From: Flavobacterium sp. UBA807 | GTDB lineage: Bacteria; Bacteroidota; Bacteroidia; Flavobacteriales; Flavobacteriaceae | DNA length: 22,749 nt | Reading direction: 5' to 3' | NCBI GenBank assembly: GCA_002296885.1 | Contig: DBIH01000063.1 | Location: 1 to 22,749 of the forward strand | Notes under the pieces: model-generated | What the model saw: only the letters and a program-made list of their open reading frames with translations | Told to the model about the DNA's origin: nothing | The model's database searches: none | Position numbers and translations under genes: made by a program | In this document: piece by piece, positions 8,227 through 14,946 of the stretch | Numbering within the stretch: position 1 is the first letter of the stretch | Layout of the letters: the number at the start of each line of letters is the position of its first letter

Positions 8227-9542
8227 ATTTTGTTTACTAATGAAACAAACTGTTTCAATTTTCCGCTTTTACTTCGTTCTAATTTTTCTTTTCTTGTGAA
8301 TGAAAAAGTCAACCCGCTTTCTAAGTAAGTCGTTATCGCTTTTTCAATGTTTTGGATTTGATTTTCAGTCAATTCCAATTCACTTACATATTCGATGTCA
8401 AAAGTATCAATTTTGGTTTGTTTTATCACAAATTCTTTAACATTTCCATCGTCTTCGATGATGCTTTTGGTAACATAATAAAAGGTCAAACCTGGAGATT
8501 TTTTACCACTTGGCAAAACGGCAATATCGTTAGTTCGGCCAATTAATCTTTTCAGGATAGTTTTTTTAACGGTGCTTTTTTCATCCAAAACCCCAATATC
8601 ACCAATGTCATATCTTATAAAAGGATGCGCTTTATTGTATAGTGATGTGATAACAATACGCCCTTCTTTTCCATTGGGAAGTACATTGTTATTATCATCT
8701 AAGATTTCTACGAATAAGGTTTCAGAATTAATTTGCCATTCATCCTGAGGGTTTTGAAAAGCAATTAAATCGAGTTCAGAAGCACCATATTCATTGACAA
8801 CTGGTACTCCAAATTGTTTTTCAAGCAATATTTTGTCATCATCAAAAAGCATTTCAGAAGTAACCATACAACATTTCAATGTTGGGCAGACCGATTTCAG
8901 AATGATGTTTTTCTTTTGCAGGAATTTGGCAAATAATACAATCGAAGAGGTATAGCCGTTGATGTAATCAAACTTTTTTTGTTTGAATTTCTGCAACACT
9001 TTTTCTAAAACGGCATCCGATAAATCAAATATGGTAAAACGATACCGATTGCTTAATAAATCTTTTAAGCGTTCTTTTTTATTGCCAATAAAATCCAAAG
9101 GGATTCCATAAAATCGGGCTTGCAATGAAGTATTGAAATCAATTCCAAACCAGCCAAACCGATTGATAATATTAGCCCAGGTTAAAGCATGGCTAAATTT
9201 ATCTTTGGCAAAAATAAATGGATCGCCACTCGAACCCGAAGTTTTGTTTACATAAACATTTTTGGGAGTAAAACCCTTGGAAAGCCTTTCAACTAAAGGT
9301 TTTTGAAATTCCTTTTTAGTCATTATAGGGAGTTGATTCCAACTAACAAAAGTGGACTCTCCAACAAAATCCTGATAGGATTTATTATTTTTTAAATGAT
9401 ATTCAACGATTTCCTTTTTCTTTCGGCTTACAGAATCTTCAAAATCTTTTTCTGAAAGAGAAAGGATTTTTTCTAATTCAGTATGAGCCTCCTTCATAGG
9501 AAAACCATTTAACCGAAGCGATAAATTAAAAAGGTTGAGCAT
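8223..9542 (-). CDS. PaaK/CapK-like adenylate-forming ligase in glycan operon
   Basis: A 439-residue member of the ANL superfamily, of the branch related to phenylacetate-CoA ligase and the capsule protein CapK. Visible motifs are the phosphate-binding loop NKTSGSSGDPF (99-109), VNEYGASE (249-256), HPFIRYDIGDIG (306-317), and GRT (335-337) at the hinge. The C-terminal tail SKSGKLKQF carries a Lys at the usual catalytic position. Such enzymes adenylate a carboxylic acid and pass it to CoA or another acceptor. In polysaccharide loci the substrate is generally unknown; an acyl or amino-acid decoration of the glycan is an inference. It leads the three-gene minus-strand operon with wecB and a glycosyltransferase, coupled to wecB by an ATGA overlap. 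The ATG at 9542 lies just after a terminator hairpin that belongs to the neighbouring gene. Confidence 0.82.
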   Translation of the reverse strand: MLNLFNLSLRLNGFPMKEAHTELEKILSLSEKDFEDSVSRKKKEIVEYHLKNNKSYQDFVGESTFVSWNQLPIMTKKEFQKPLVERLSKGFTPKNVYVNKTSGSSGDPFIFAKDKFSHALTWANIINRFGWFGIDFNTSLQARFYGIPLDFIGNKKERLKDLLSNRYRFTIFDLSDAVLEKVLQKFKQKKFDYINGYTSSIVLFAKFLQKKNIILKSVCPTLKCCMVTSEMLFDDDKILLEKQFGVPVVNEYGASELDLIAFQNPQDEWQINSETLFVEILDDNNNVLPNGKEGRIVITSLYNKAHPFIRYDIGDIGVLDEKSTVKKTILKRLIGRTNDIAVLPSGKKSPGLTFYYVTKSIIEDDGNVKEFVIKQTKIDTFDIEYVSELELTENQIQNIEKAITTYLESGLTFSFTRKEKLERSKSGKLKQFVSLVNKI

Positions 9543-9550
9543 ACTGAAAT

Positions 9551-9578
9551 AAAAAAGGGCTAACTAAAGTCAGCCCTT
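9551..9578 (-). terminator. Intrinsic terminator of the T9SS cargo gene
   Basis: Read on the - strand, a stem AAGGGCT (9578-9572) pairs with AGCCCTT (9561-9555). The inner bases also pair if a G-U wobble is allowed, and a run of six T follows at 9556-9551. This is a standard Rho-independent terminator 23 bases after the stop of the T9SS cargo gene. Its T-run ends only nine bases before the start codon of the ligase gene. Confidence 0.8.
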
Positions 9579-9600
9579 AAAAATAGTATTTTATTTGGAA

Positions 9601-10923
9601 TTAATTTTTAACAATTTTGATTACTTCTTTCTTGCTGTTAGAGCTTACTTCAAAGAAATAAGCACCGGTAGAAAGTGAAGAAATATCTACGTTATTTTCA
9701 ATTCCGTTTAATGATTTAGTCATTACAACTTTACCAGATAAATCAGTTACAGATAAATTAGCTGAATCAGTATCAGGTGTAGAAATTGTAACTACAGAAG
9801 TTGCAGGGTTTGGATATACTTTAAATTTAGAAGCATTGAAGCTTTGATTTCCTAATACACCTGTAAATTTAAAAATACCATCTGTAAACTCATCAGCATT
9901 GAATCCACCACACCATCCTGTAGTTGTATTTAAAAATGCATTAACTCCTCTTTGAGTTGTTCCTCCAACTTCAAGATCTGTCCATGAAGTCCCGTTGTCA
10001 GTACTAACCGAAGTTCCGTATGGTGTAGCAGCAGAAGTAGCTACTATAATATTGGTACCCGGAACATAGCTTAACAAACGACGAGTACCTGTAAAAGTTG
10101 AACCAGTAGACCAAGTAGTACCACCATTTGATGTTGTGTAGAAAGTATAAGTTGTACCAACAGTTTTAAGTAAACATCCATTGTTTGGAGTACTAAAATC
10201 TGCCTGACCACTTTGTGCAGCACTTCCAAAATCAGTTAATGGAGCTTGAGCAACAGACCAAGTAACTCCTCTGTCAGTAGTTCTGAATAAACGTCCTTTA
10301 TTTGTCGTAAACCAAAAAGAATCTCCATTGGCAATGTAGCCACCATTATATCCGTATTCTCCTGATAACGGATTTGGCATACTTGCAGGAGGAATAGCAT
10401 TCCAAGTCGCTCCACCATCAGTGGTTCTGTAAACTTCAAATTCACCACTTGCTCCTGCAGGGTCACCCATTGTTACCCCAACGTTAGCATCCCAAAAGTG
10501 TACTGCATCAAACCATGACTCACCGGCTGTAGTGTAAGCAGTAGTATTTTGAGGAGTCCACGTATCACCTCCATCTGTAGTTTTGAAAACACCTCCCAAA
10601 CCGTTGGTTTGGTCATAAGCACCAACCCAAGCAGTTGTAGCACTAACAGGAGAAATATTTGTTATGCTTAATGTTGTATCTCCAACATCAAAAGTCTTAG
10701 CATTCCATGAAGTACCACCATTAGTAGTAATTGTAAAATCCTGAACATTTGCTCCTGCACCAGAACCATCATAAGCAACAGCCCAAACAGTATTGGCATC
10801 AACAATTTTAATTTCGCCTATTCCTCTACTAGCATCAAGAAAACCAGTAGCCTGTGACGTCCACTGTGCATTTGCTGCTGAGGTTAAAGCGATTAAAGAA
10901 AAAGAAAGTAATAGTTTTTTCAT
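9601..10923 (-). CDS. Secreted Asp-box (BNR/YCF48-like) beta-propeller with T9SS type A sorting tail
   Basis: A 440-residue exported protein. Residues 1-19 form a signal peptide (MKKLLLSFSLIALTSAANA, cleavage before Q20). Six Asp boxes of the form [ST]-x-[DN]-x-G-x-[ST]-W occur at about 66-73, 115-122, 167-174, 215-222, 264-271 and 307-314, 43-52 residues apart, which suggests a propeller like those of sortilin/sialidase or the photosystem assembly factor YCF48. From about 367 the sequence FKVYPNPATSVVTIS to the end (KEVIKIVKN) is a type A Por-secretion sorting domain, so the protein should cross the outer membrane by the T9SS and be anchored or released. No sialidase catalytic set (Arg triad, Tyr/Glu) is obvious, so a binding or adhesive role is more likely than hydrolysis. 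It is monocistronic, with its own promoter and terminator. Confidence 0.9.
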   Translation of the reverse strand: MKKLLLSFSLIALTSAANAQWTSQATGFLDASRGIGEIKIVDANTVWAVAYDGSGAGANVQDFTITTNGGTSWNAKTFDVGDTTLSITNISPVSATTAWVGAYDQTNGLGGVFKTTDGGDTWTPQNTTAYTTAGESWFDAVHFWDANVGVTMGDPAGASGEFEVYRTTDGGATWNAIPPASMPNPLSGEYGYNGGYIANGDSFWFTTNKGRLFRTTDRGVTWSVAQAPLTDFGSAAQSGQADFSTPNNGCLLKTVGTTYTFYTTSNGGTTWSTGSTFTGTRRLLSYVPGTNIIVATSAATPYGTSVSTDNGTSWTDLEVGGTTQRGVNAFLNTTTGWCGGFNADEFTDGIFKFTGVLGNQSFNASKFKVYPNPATSVVTISTPDTDSANLSVTDLSGKVVMTKSLNGIENNVDISSLSTGAYFFEVSSNSKKEVIKIVKN

Positions 10924-10967
10924 AATTTTTTTATTTTAAAATTTAACTTTTGCGTTTATAACAACAA

Positions 10968-10997
10968 CAAAACTAACATTTTTTTTTTAAAAACATA
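10968..10997 (-). promoter_or_regulatory. Likely promoter of the T9SS cargo gene
   Basis: On the - strand TAGTTTTG (10975-10968) fits TAnnTTTG exactly. TATG (10997-10994), 18 bases upstream, fits three of four bases of TTTG. The start codon at 10923 is about 45 bases further on, leaving a leader of roughly 35-40 bases. Confidence 0.45.
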
Positions 10998-11029
10998 GAA
11001 AATTAATAAATCTTTAGTTTAGAAAAAAT

Positions 11030-11037
11030 TACTTTTG
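11030..11037 (+). promoter_or_regulatory. Likely -7 element of the purD promoter
   Basis: TACTTTTG matches TAnnTTTG exactly and lies 20 bases before the purD ATG at 11058. No good TTTG is seen 18-20 bases upstream (TAAA at the ideal place), so only the -7 box is supported. I see no purine riboswitch-like fold in the very short leader. Confidence 0.4.
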
Positions 11038-11057
11038 CCAATCAAACATAAAAACTG

Positions 11058-12332
11058 ATGAAAATCTTACTTTTAGGGTCAGGAGGGAGAGAGCACGCAC
11101 TTGCTTTTAAACTGGTTCAAAGTTCAAAATGTTCTACACTTTTTGTTGCGCCGGGCAACGCGGGGACATCAGCAATAGCAAGAAATATTTCAATAGCCCC
11201 AACAGATTTCGAAGCGATAAAAACCTTAGTCCTTAAAGAAAAAATAGAAATGATCATTGTTGGTCCGGAAGACCCGCTGGTACTTGGTATTTATGACTTT
11301 TTTCAAAATGATATTTCACTTAAGCATATCCCTGTTATCGGACCATCAAAGAACGGGGCACAACTTGAAGGGAGCAAAGAATTCGCTAAAGAATTTCTGG
11401 TTAAACACAATATCCCAACAGCAGCTTATGATAGCTTTACTTCAATGACCGTAGAAAAAGGATATGCTTTTTTAGAAACCTTACAGCCTCCATATGTTTT
11501 AAAGGCAGATGGATTAGCTGCCGGAAAAGGAGTTTTAATCCTTAACGATTTAGGGGAAGCAAAATCAGAACTCCGGAGTATGCTGGTGCATGCCAAATTC
11601 GGGAAAGCAAGCTCAAAAGTTGTTATCGAAGAGTTTCTTGATGGAATTGAGTTGAGTTGTTTTGTTTTAACAGACGGTAAAAATTATAAAATCCTTCCAA
11701 CCGCTAAAGATTATAAGAGGATAGGTGAAAGTGATACGGGCTTGAATACCGGTGGAATGGGGGCAGTTTCTCCGGTTCCGTTTGCGGATTCTATTTTGTT
11801 GGAAAAAATTGAAACCCGGATTGTAAAGCCTACGATTGAAGGTCTGCAAAAAGATAGTATTGAATACAAAGGATTTATCTTCATCGGATTAATAATCGTA
11901 AAAGGCGAGCCAATTGTTATAGAATACAACGTAAGAATGGGCGATCCTGAAACTGAAGTTGTCATTCCGAGAATTAAATCGGATTTAGTGGAATTGTTTC
12001 AGGCTGTTGCTGAAGAAAAATTAAATGATATCACTTTAGAAATCGACACCAGAAGTGCCACAACGGTGATGCTGGTTTCAGGCGGTTATCCCGAAGATTA
12101 TGAAAAAGGGGAAGAAATATTGGGTTTAGATAAAGTTCAAGACTCTCTTGTTTTTCATGCAGGGACAAAGTCTGAAAATGGAAAAGTGGTTACTAATGGC
12201 GGAAGGGTTTTGGCAGTCACATCATTTGGGAATGATTTCCGTGAGGCAATAAAAAAATCTTACCAAAACATAGACAAGCTACATTTTGATAAGATGTATT
12301 ATAGAAAAGATATTGGCAGCGACTTACTTTAA
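11058..12332 (+). CDS. purD: Phosphoribosylamine-glycine ligase (GAR synthetase)
   Basis: A 424-residue ATP-grasp enzyme that joins glycine to 5-phosphoribosylamine, the second step of de novo purine synthesis, in the cytosol. The N-domain begins MKILLLGSGGREHALAFKL, diagnostic of PurD. GPEDPLVLG follows (about 69-77), and the ATP-grasp domain shows KADGLAAGKGV (about 149-159) and GLNTGGMGAVSP, then the metal-binding EYNVRMGDPETE. The C-domain has SGGYPEDYEKG and NGGRVLAV. Length matches bacterial PurD, and all landmarks are intact. It stands alone rather than in a purine operon. Upstream it diverges from the T9SS cargo gene, and downstream its last nine bases overlap the end of a small membrane-protein gene on the other strand. 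Confidence 0.97.
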   Translation: MKILLLGSGGREHALAFKLVQSSKCSTLFVAPGNAGTSAIARNISIAPTDFEAIKTLVLKEKIEMIIVGPEDPLVLGIYDFFQNDISLKHIPVIGPSKNGAQLEGSKEFAKEFLVKHNIPTAAYDSFTSMTVEKGYAFLETLQPPYVLKADGLAAGKGVLILNDLGEAKSELRSMLVHAKFGKASSKVVIEEFLDGIELSCFVLTDGKNYKILPTAKDYKRIGESDTGLNTGGMGAVSPVPFADSILLEKIETRIVKPTIEGLQKDSIEYKGFIFIGLIIVKGEPIVIEYNVRMGDPETEVVIPRIKSDLVELFQAVAEEKLNDITLEIDTRSATTVMLVSGGYPEDYEKGEEILGLDKVQDSLVFHAGTKSENGKVVTNGGRVLAVTSFGNDFREAIKKSYQNIDKLHFDKMYYRKDIGSDLL

Positions 12333-12554
12333 GAAAGAGTGTGCCGTTGTATCTTGGTTTTCTTCGTTGTTATCTCTGTGTAGTTTTAGTTGTTTACACC
12401 AGTAAACAATATAGTAACCACAAATAGCAATCATTGTCCAGCTAACAATATTAGCGAACCACCAACTGCTTAATTCTAAATGACGTAAAAAATCAAGTGG
12501 CTTGAATAAAAAATCAACAAATAAGGTTTGAATGCCTTCCCAAAATGCTCTCAT
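12324..12554 (-). CDS. Small DUF6341-type membrane protein
   Basis: A 76-residue protein with one clear membrane helix (about 33-53, FANIVSWTMIAICGYYIVYW) preceded by an amphipathic N-terminus (MRAFWEGIQTLFVDFLFKPLDFLR) and followed by a charged tail with DNNEEN and the ending TAHSFLK. I recall this as the flavobacterial DUF6341 family; function unknown. I choose the ATG at 12554 over the GTG at 12581. The residues before 12554 do not look family-like, and the GTG coincides with a good promoter box (TACATTTG, 12588-12581), so it could not be transcribed. The end overlaps purD by nine bases tail to tail. The promoter overlaps the first bases of the divergent DUF6427-type gene, so the two membrane-protein genes are likely to influence each other's transcription. 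Confidence 0.75.
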   Translation of the reverse strand: MRAFWEGIQTLFVDFLFKPLDFLRHLELSSWWFANIVSWTMIAICGYYIVYWCKQLKLHRDNNEENQDTTAHSFLK

Positions 12555-12580
12555 TGTATAAAATGTTATATTTACAAGCA

Positions 12581-12611
12581 CAAATGTATAAAATATCCTT
12601 ATGATAACAAG
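12581..12611 (-). promoter_or_regulatory. Likely promoter of the DUF6341-type gene
   Basis: On the - strand TACATTTG (12588-12581) is an exact TAnnTTTG. CTTG (12611-12608) lies exactly 19 bases upstream and matches three of four bases of TTTG. The ATG at 12554 is 27 bases away. The -33 box falls inside the first codons of the divergent gene starting at 12601. Confidence 0.55.
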
Positions 12612-13530
12612 TCTTTTTAAAAAATCTACAATAGTTAATTATACATTGATTGTAATTTTACTATTGACTTTCTTTTTTTTATACCAGACAAGTGATTTGT
12701 TAATGGGAAATTCTGCGCCGGGTTTTTCAAAAACAGCTATAAATATCATATTGCTTTTGGCTTCTTTTTTCATGGTGAATTTTACAGTCAAAAAAAACAA
12801 CCTGACAAAAAACAGCAGCTATACTATATTATTTTTCCTGTTGTTTCTGATGATTTTTCCAACAGCTTTAAATAATCAGAATTTGTTATTTGCCAATTTT
12901 TTTCTGCTACTGGCGATGAGAAGATTAATTTCATTACAGACATTGAAGGCACCGAAAGAGAAAATATTTGACGCATCAATGTGGATTTTCATAGCTTCCC
13001 TTTTTCATTTTTGGTGCATCCTTTTCATAATATTGGTCTATGCCTCTATCATTTTCCATGTTTCCAGAGATTACAGAAACTGGCTTTTGCCTTTTGTCGC
13101 CTTTTTTGCAACTGCGGTTATATTTATGGTTAGTGCTTTGGCGTTTGATAAAACATGGATTGCACATATTTTAAACCAAACTCAAACCAACTTCGAACTT
13201 GATTATTTTACCAATAATTACCAGAATATAGCACTTTCATTCTTTGTTGTAATTGCCTTGTATTTTGTATTATCATTGGTTTTCACGTTAACGAATAAAC
13301 CATTGATTATGCAGGCTTCGTATAAGAAAATGATATTCGGATTTTTAATAGGAGTGACTATCTTTTTGATATCACCTGATAAAAACAATGCGATGCTGCT
13401 TTTCACATTTATGCCTTTATCGGTAATGTGTACAACGAACATTGAATACTCACAAAGCCAGATGTATCAGGAAATTACATTGTTGTTGATTATACTTGGC
13501 GGATTTTTCAGCTTCTTTTCACAACTATAA
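12601..13530 (+). CDS. DUF6427-type polytopic membrane protein
   Basis: A 309-residue integral membrane protein with about eight to ten hydrophobic segments (near 11-28, 43-62, 74-90, 95-107, 125-152, 161-182, 209-231, 244-258, 264-279, 291-307). Charged loops are short (KKNNLTK, LKAPKEKIFD, SRDYRNW). I recall it as the flavobacterial DUF6427 family; no enzymatic motif is visible, and its function is unknown. Placement between purD and upp, with a DUF6341-type gene divergent from it, raises the idea of a role in nucleobase or nucleotide handling, but that is inference from context only. The ATG at 12601 directly precedes a normal membrane-protein N-terminus. A TATATTTA at 12567-12574 could be its -7 box, but no -33 partner is visible. 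Confidence 0.75.
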   Translation: MITSLFKKSTIVNYTLIVILLLTFFFLYQTSDLLMGNSAPGFSKTAINIILLLASFFMVNFTVKKNNLTKNSSYTILFFLLFLMIFPTALNNQNLLFANFFLLLAMRRLISLQTLKAPKEKIFDASMWIFIASLFHFWCILFIILVYASIIFHVSRDYRNWLLPFVAFFATAVIFMVSALAFDKTWIAHILNQTQTNFELDYFTNNYQNIALSFFVVIALYFVLSLVFTLTNKPLIMQASYKKMIFGFLIGVTIFLISPDKNNAMLLFTFMPLSVMCTTNIEYSQSQMYQEITLLLIILGGFFSFFSQL

Positions 13531-13533
13531 TTT

Positions 13534-13596
13534 GCTTGCTTTGATATTAAGAGGAGCAAGCCCGGTGGGCTTGAGGTACACTAACTTTAGTTAGTG
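13534..13596. repeat. Two perfect hairpins plus a competing stem between DUF6427 and upp
   Basis: CAAGCCC (13557-13563) pairs with GGGCTTG (13567-13573) around a three-base loop. CACTAAC (13579-13585) pairs with GTTAGTG (13590-13596) around TTTA. In addition GCTTGCT (13534-13540) is complementary to AGCAAGC (13555-13561), which overlaps the first hairpin's left arm, so the two folds exclude each other. The genes on both sides are convergent, so this is probably a shared termination or transcript-end stabilising region. No T-run directly follows either hairpin on either strand, so it is not a standard intrinsic terminator. Confidence 0.6.
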
Positions 13597-13612
13597 AATG
13601 GAGTAACGGTTT

Positions 13613-14266
13613 TTATAATTTACTGCCATATGCCAGGTCGCCCGCATCACCAAGACCGGGAACGATGTAGTTTTTCTCGTTAAGTTTTTCGTCAATGGCA
13701 GCTATCCAGAGATGGCAATTTTCAGGAAGGTTTTTTTGAAGATATTCAATGCCTTCAGGAGCTGCAATTACTACTGCAATATGGATTTCCTTCGGTTTTT
13801 GTTCCAAATGCAGTTTATTCAAAACAGCCACCATCGAATGACCCGTCGCAAGCATCGGATCAATCATGATTAGGTTTTTATTTTCGAAGGAAGGTGCTGC
13901 CTGATATTCAACCAAAATTTCAAAATCATCATCGTTTTTATAATGATGGCGATAGGCAGAAACAAAACCGTTTTCGGCATTGTCAAAAATATTCATAAAA
14001 CCGGTATGCAATGCAAGTCCGGCACGAAGAATTGAACACAAAACAACATGGTCAGCAATGGTAGTTGTATGTTTGATGCCAAGAGGTGTTTGGACATCAA
14101 TGTCTTTATATTCTAACGTTTTGCTTAGTTCATACGCCATGATTTCGCCAATTCGTTCCATATTTTTTCGGAAACGCATGCTGTCTTTCTGAATATTGAC
14201 ATCGCGGATTTGTGCCAAAAAATGATTAAGAATGCTGCTCTTTTCCGAAATATTATGAATACGCAT
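13613..14266 (-). CDS. upp: Uracil phosphoribosyltransferase
   Basis: A 217-residue salvage enzyme making UMP from uracil and PRPP in the cytosol. SILRAGLALHTG (about 77-88) and the PRPP-binding loop MIDPMLATGHSM (about 134-145) are diagnostic. The C-terminal IVPGLGDAGDLAYG forms the uracil-binding end, just before the terminal SKL. I start at the ATG at 14266 (MRIHNISEKSS). The frame stays open further upstream to a TTG at 14320, but those residues do not resemble UPRT and would cover the promoter region. Length fits the family. It is convergent with the DUF6427-type gene, across a hairpin region, and divergent from the DUF4254 gene, with interleaved promoters. No PyrR-type or riboswitch leader is apparent. 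Confidence 0.96.
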   Translation of the reverse strand: MRIHNISEKSSILNHFLAQIRDVNIQKDSMRFRKNMERIGEIMAYELSKTLEYKDIDVQTPLGIKHTTTIADHVVLCSILRAGLALHTGFMNIFDNAENGFVSAYRHHYKNDDDFEILVEYQAAPSFENKNLIMIDPMLATGHSMVAVLNKLHLEQKPKEIHIAVVIAAPEGIEYLQKNLPENCHLWIAAIDEKLNEKNYIVPGLGDAGDLAYGSKL

Positions 14267-14285
14267 GAATGTGGGAATTAGTATG

Positions 14286-14315
14286 TTTAGGTAAAAGTAT
14301 AAAAAACTATCTTTG
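14286..14315 (+). promoter_or_regulatory. Likely promoter of the DUF4254/GT9 operon
   Basis: TATCTTTG (14308-14315) is an exact TAnnTTTG, 19 bases before the ATG at 14335. TTTA (14286-14289) sits 18 bases upstream as a three-of-four -33 element. It occupies almost the same bases as the candidate upp promoter on the other strand. Confidence 0.5.
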
Positions 14316-14321
14316 CACAAT
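14292..14321 (-). promoter_or_regulatory. Possible upp promoter
   Basis: On the - strand TACTTTTA (14299-14292) fits TAnnTTT with A instead of the final G. ATTG (14321-14318), 18 bases upstream, fits three of four bases of TTTG. The upp ATG at 14266 is 26 bases downstream. Weaker than the opposite promoter. Confidence 0.33.
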
Positions 14322-14334
14322 AAAATTTAAAATT

Positions 14335-14940
14335 ATGTTTTCAAAATTTGCCTATTCTATATTTGAACAAAGTATAAAGGATTATCACGTTCATGACAAC
14401 GTAGACCAGCCAATTAGCAATCCGTATCCAAAGGATAAGATTGAGCATTTACTATATTTCAAGAATTGGATTGACACGGTTCAGTGGCATTTTGAAGACA
14501 TTATCCGCGATCCACAGATTGACCCGGCAGCAGCTTTGGTTTTAAAAAGAAGAATCGATGCTTCTAATCAGGAACGTACCGATATGGTTGAATATATCGA
14601 CAGTTATTTTCTTCAGAAATACCACGATGTAGAAGTAAAACCAACAGCAAAAATCAACTCCGAAAGTCCGGCATGGGCAATTGATCGTTTGTCAATTTTG
14701 GCTTTGAAAATCTATCATATGAATGAAGAAGCAAATCGTACTGAAGCTTCGCAGGATCACCGTGATAAATGCCAGACCAAACTAAATGTTTTGTTGGAAC
14801 AAAGAAGCGATTTATCTACAGCTATTGATGATTTATTGACTGATATCGAAAATGGGGACAAATTCATGAAAGTGTACAAACAAATGAAAATGTACAACGA
14901 TGATGATTTGAATCCGGTATTATACCAAAATAAAAAATAA
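14335..14940 (+). CDS. DUF4254 family protein
   Basis: A 201-residue soluble protein, apparently almost all alpha-helical, which I recognise as DUF4254. Family-like stretches are LLYFKNWIDTVQWHFEDIIRDP (split here as about 40-60) and SESPAWAIDRLSILALKIYHM (about 109-129), followed by a charged helical tail rich in Gln, Asp and Lys. There is no signal peptide, membrane segment or recognised catalytic motif; function is unknown. I start at the ATG at 14335, because it is 19 bases after a strong TAnnTTTG box and MFSKFAYSIFEQSI looks like a proper N-terminus. An in-frame ATG at 14269 would precede the promoter. It is followed after six bases by a heptosyltransferase-like gene, so a part in lipopolysaccharide or glycolipid assembly is a reasonable but untested guess. 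Confidence 0.85.
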   Translation: MFSKFAYSIFEQSIKDYHVHDNVDQPISNPYPKDKIEHLLYFKNWIDTVQWHFEDIIRDPQIDPAAALVLKRRIDASNQERTDMVEYIDSYFLQKYHDVEVKPTAKINSESPAWAIDRLSILALKIYHMNEEANRTEASQDHRDKCQTKLNVLLEQRSDLSTAIDDLLTDIENGDKFMKVYKQMKMYNDDDLNPVLYQNKK

Positions 14941-14946
14941 TAAGGT

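Noticed and set aside
11037..11057. Purine riboswitch before purD
   Set aside because: The leader after the likely promoter is about 15-20 bases, too short for an aptamer.
12555..12581. N-terminal extension of the DUF6341-type protein starting at GTG 12581
   Set aside because: It coincides with a good TAnnTTTG promoter box, and the extra residues do not look like part of the protein.
13557..13573. Standard intrinsic terminator for the DUF6427-type gene
   Set aside because: The hairpin is good, but no T-run follows on either strand; kept only as a structural element.
14267..14320. Extension of upp to a TTG start at 14320
   Set aside because: The extra 18 residues are unlike UPRT N-termini and cover the divergent promoter region; ATG at 14266 fits.
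14269..14334. Extension of the DUF4254 gene to an ATG at 14269
   Set aside because: It would start before the TATCTTTG promoter box; the ATG at 14335 is preferred.
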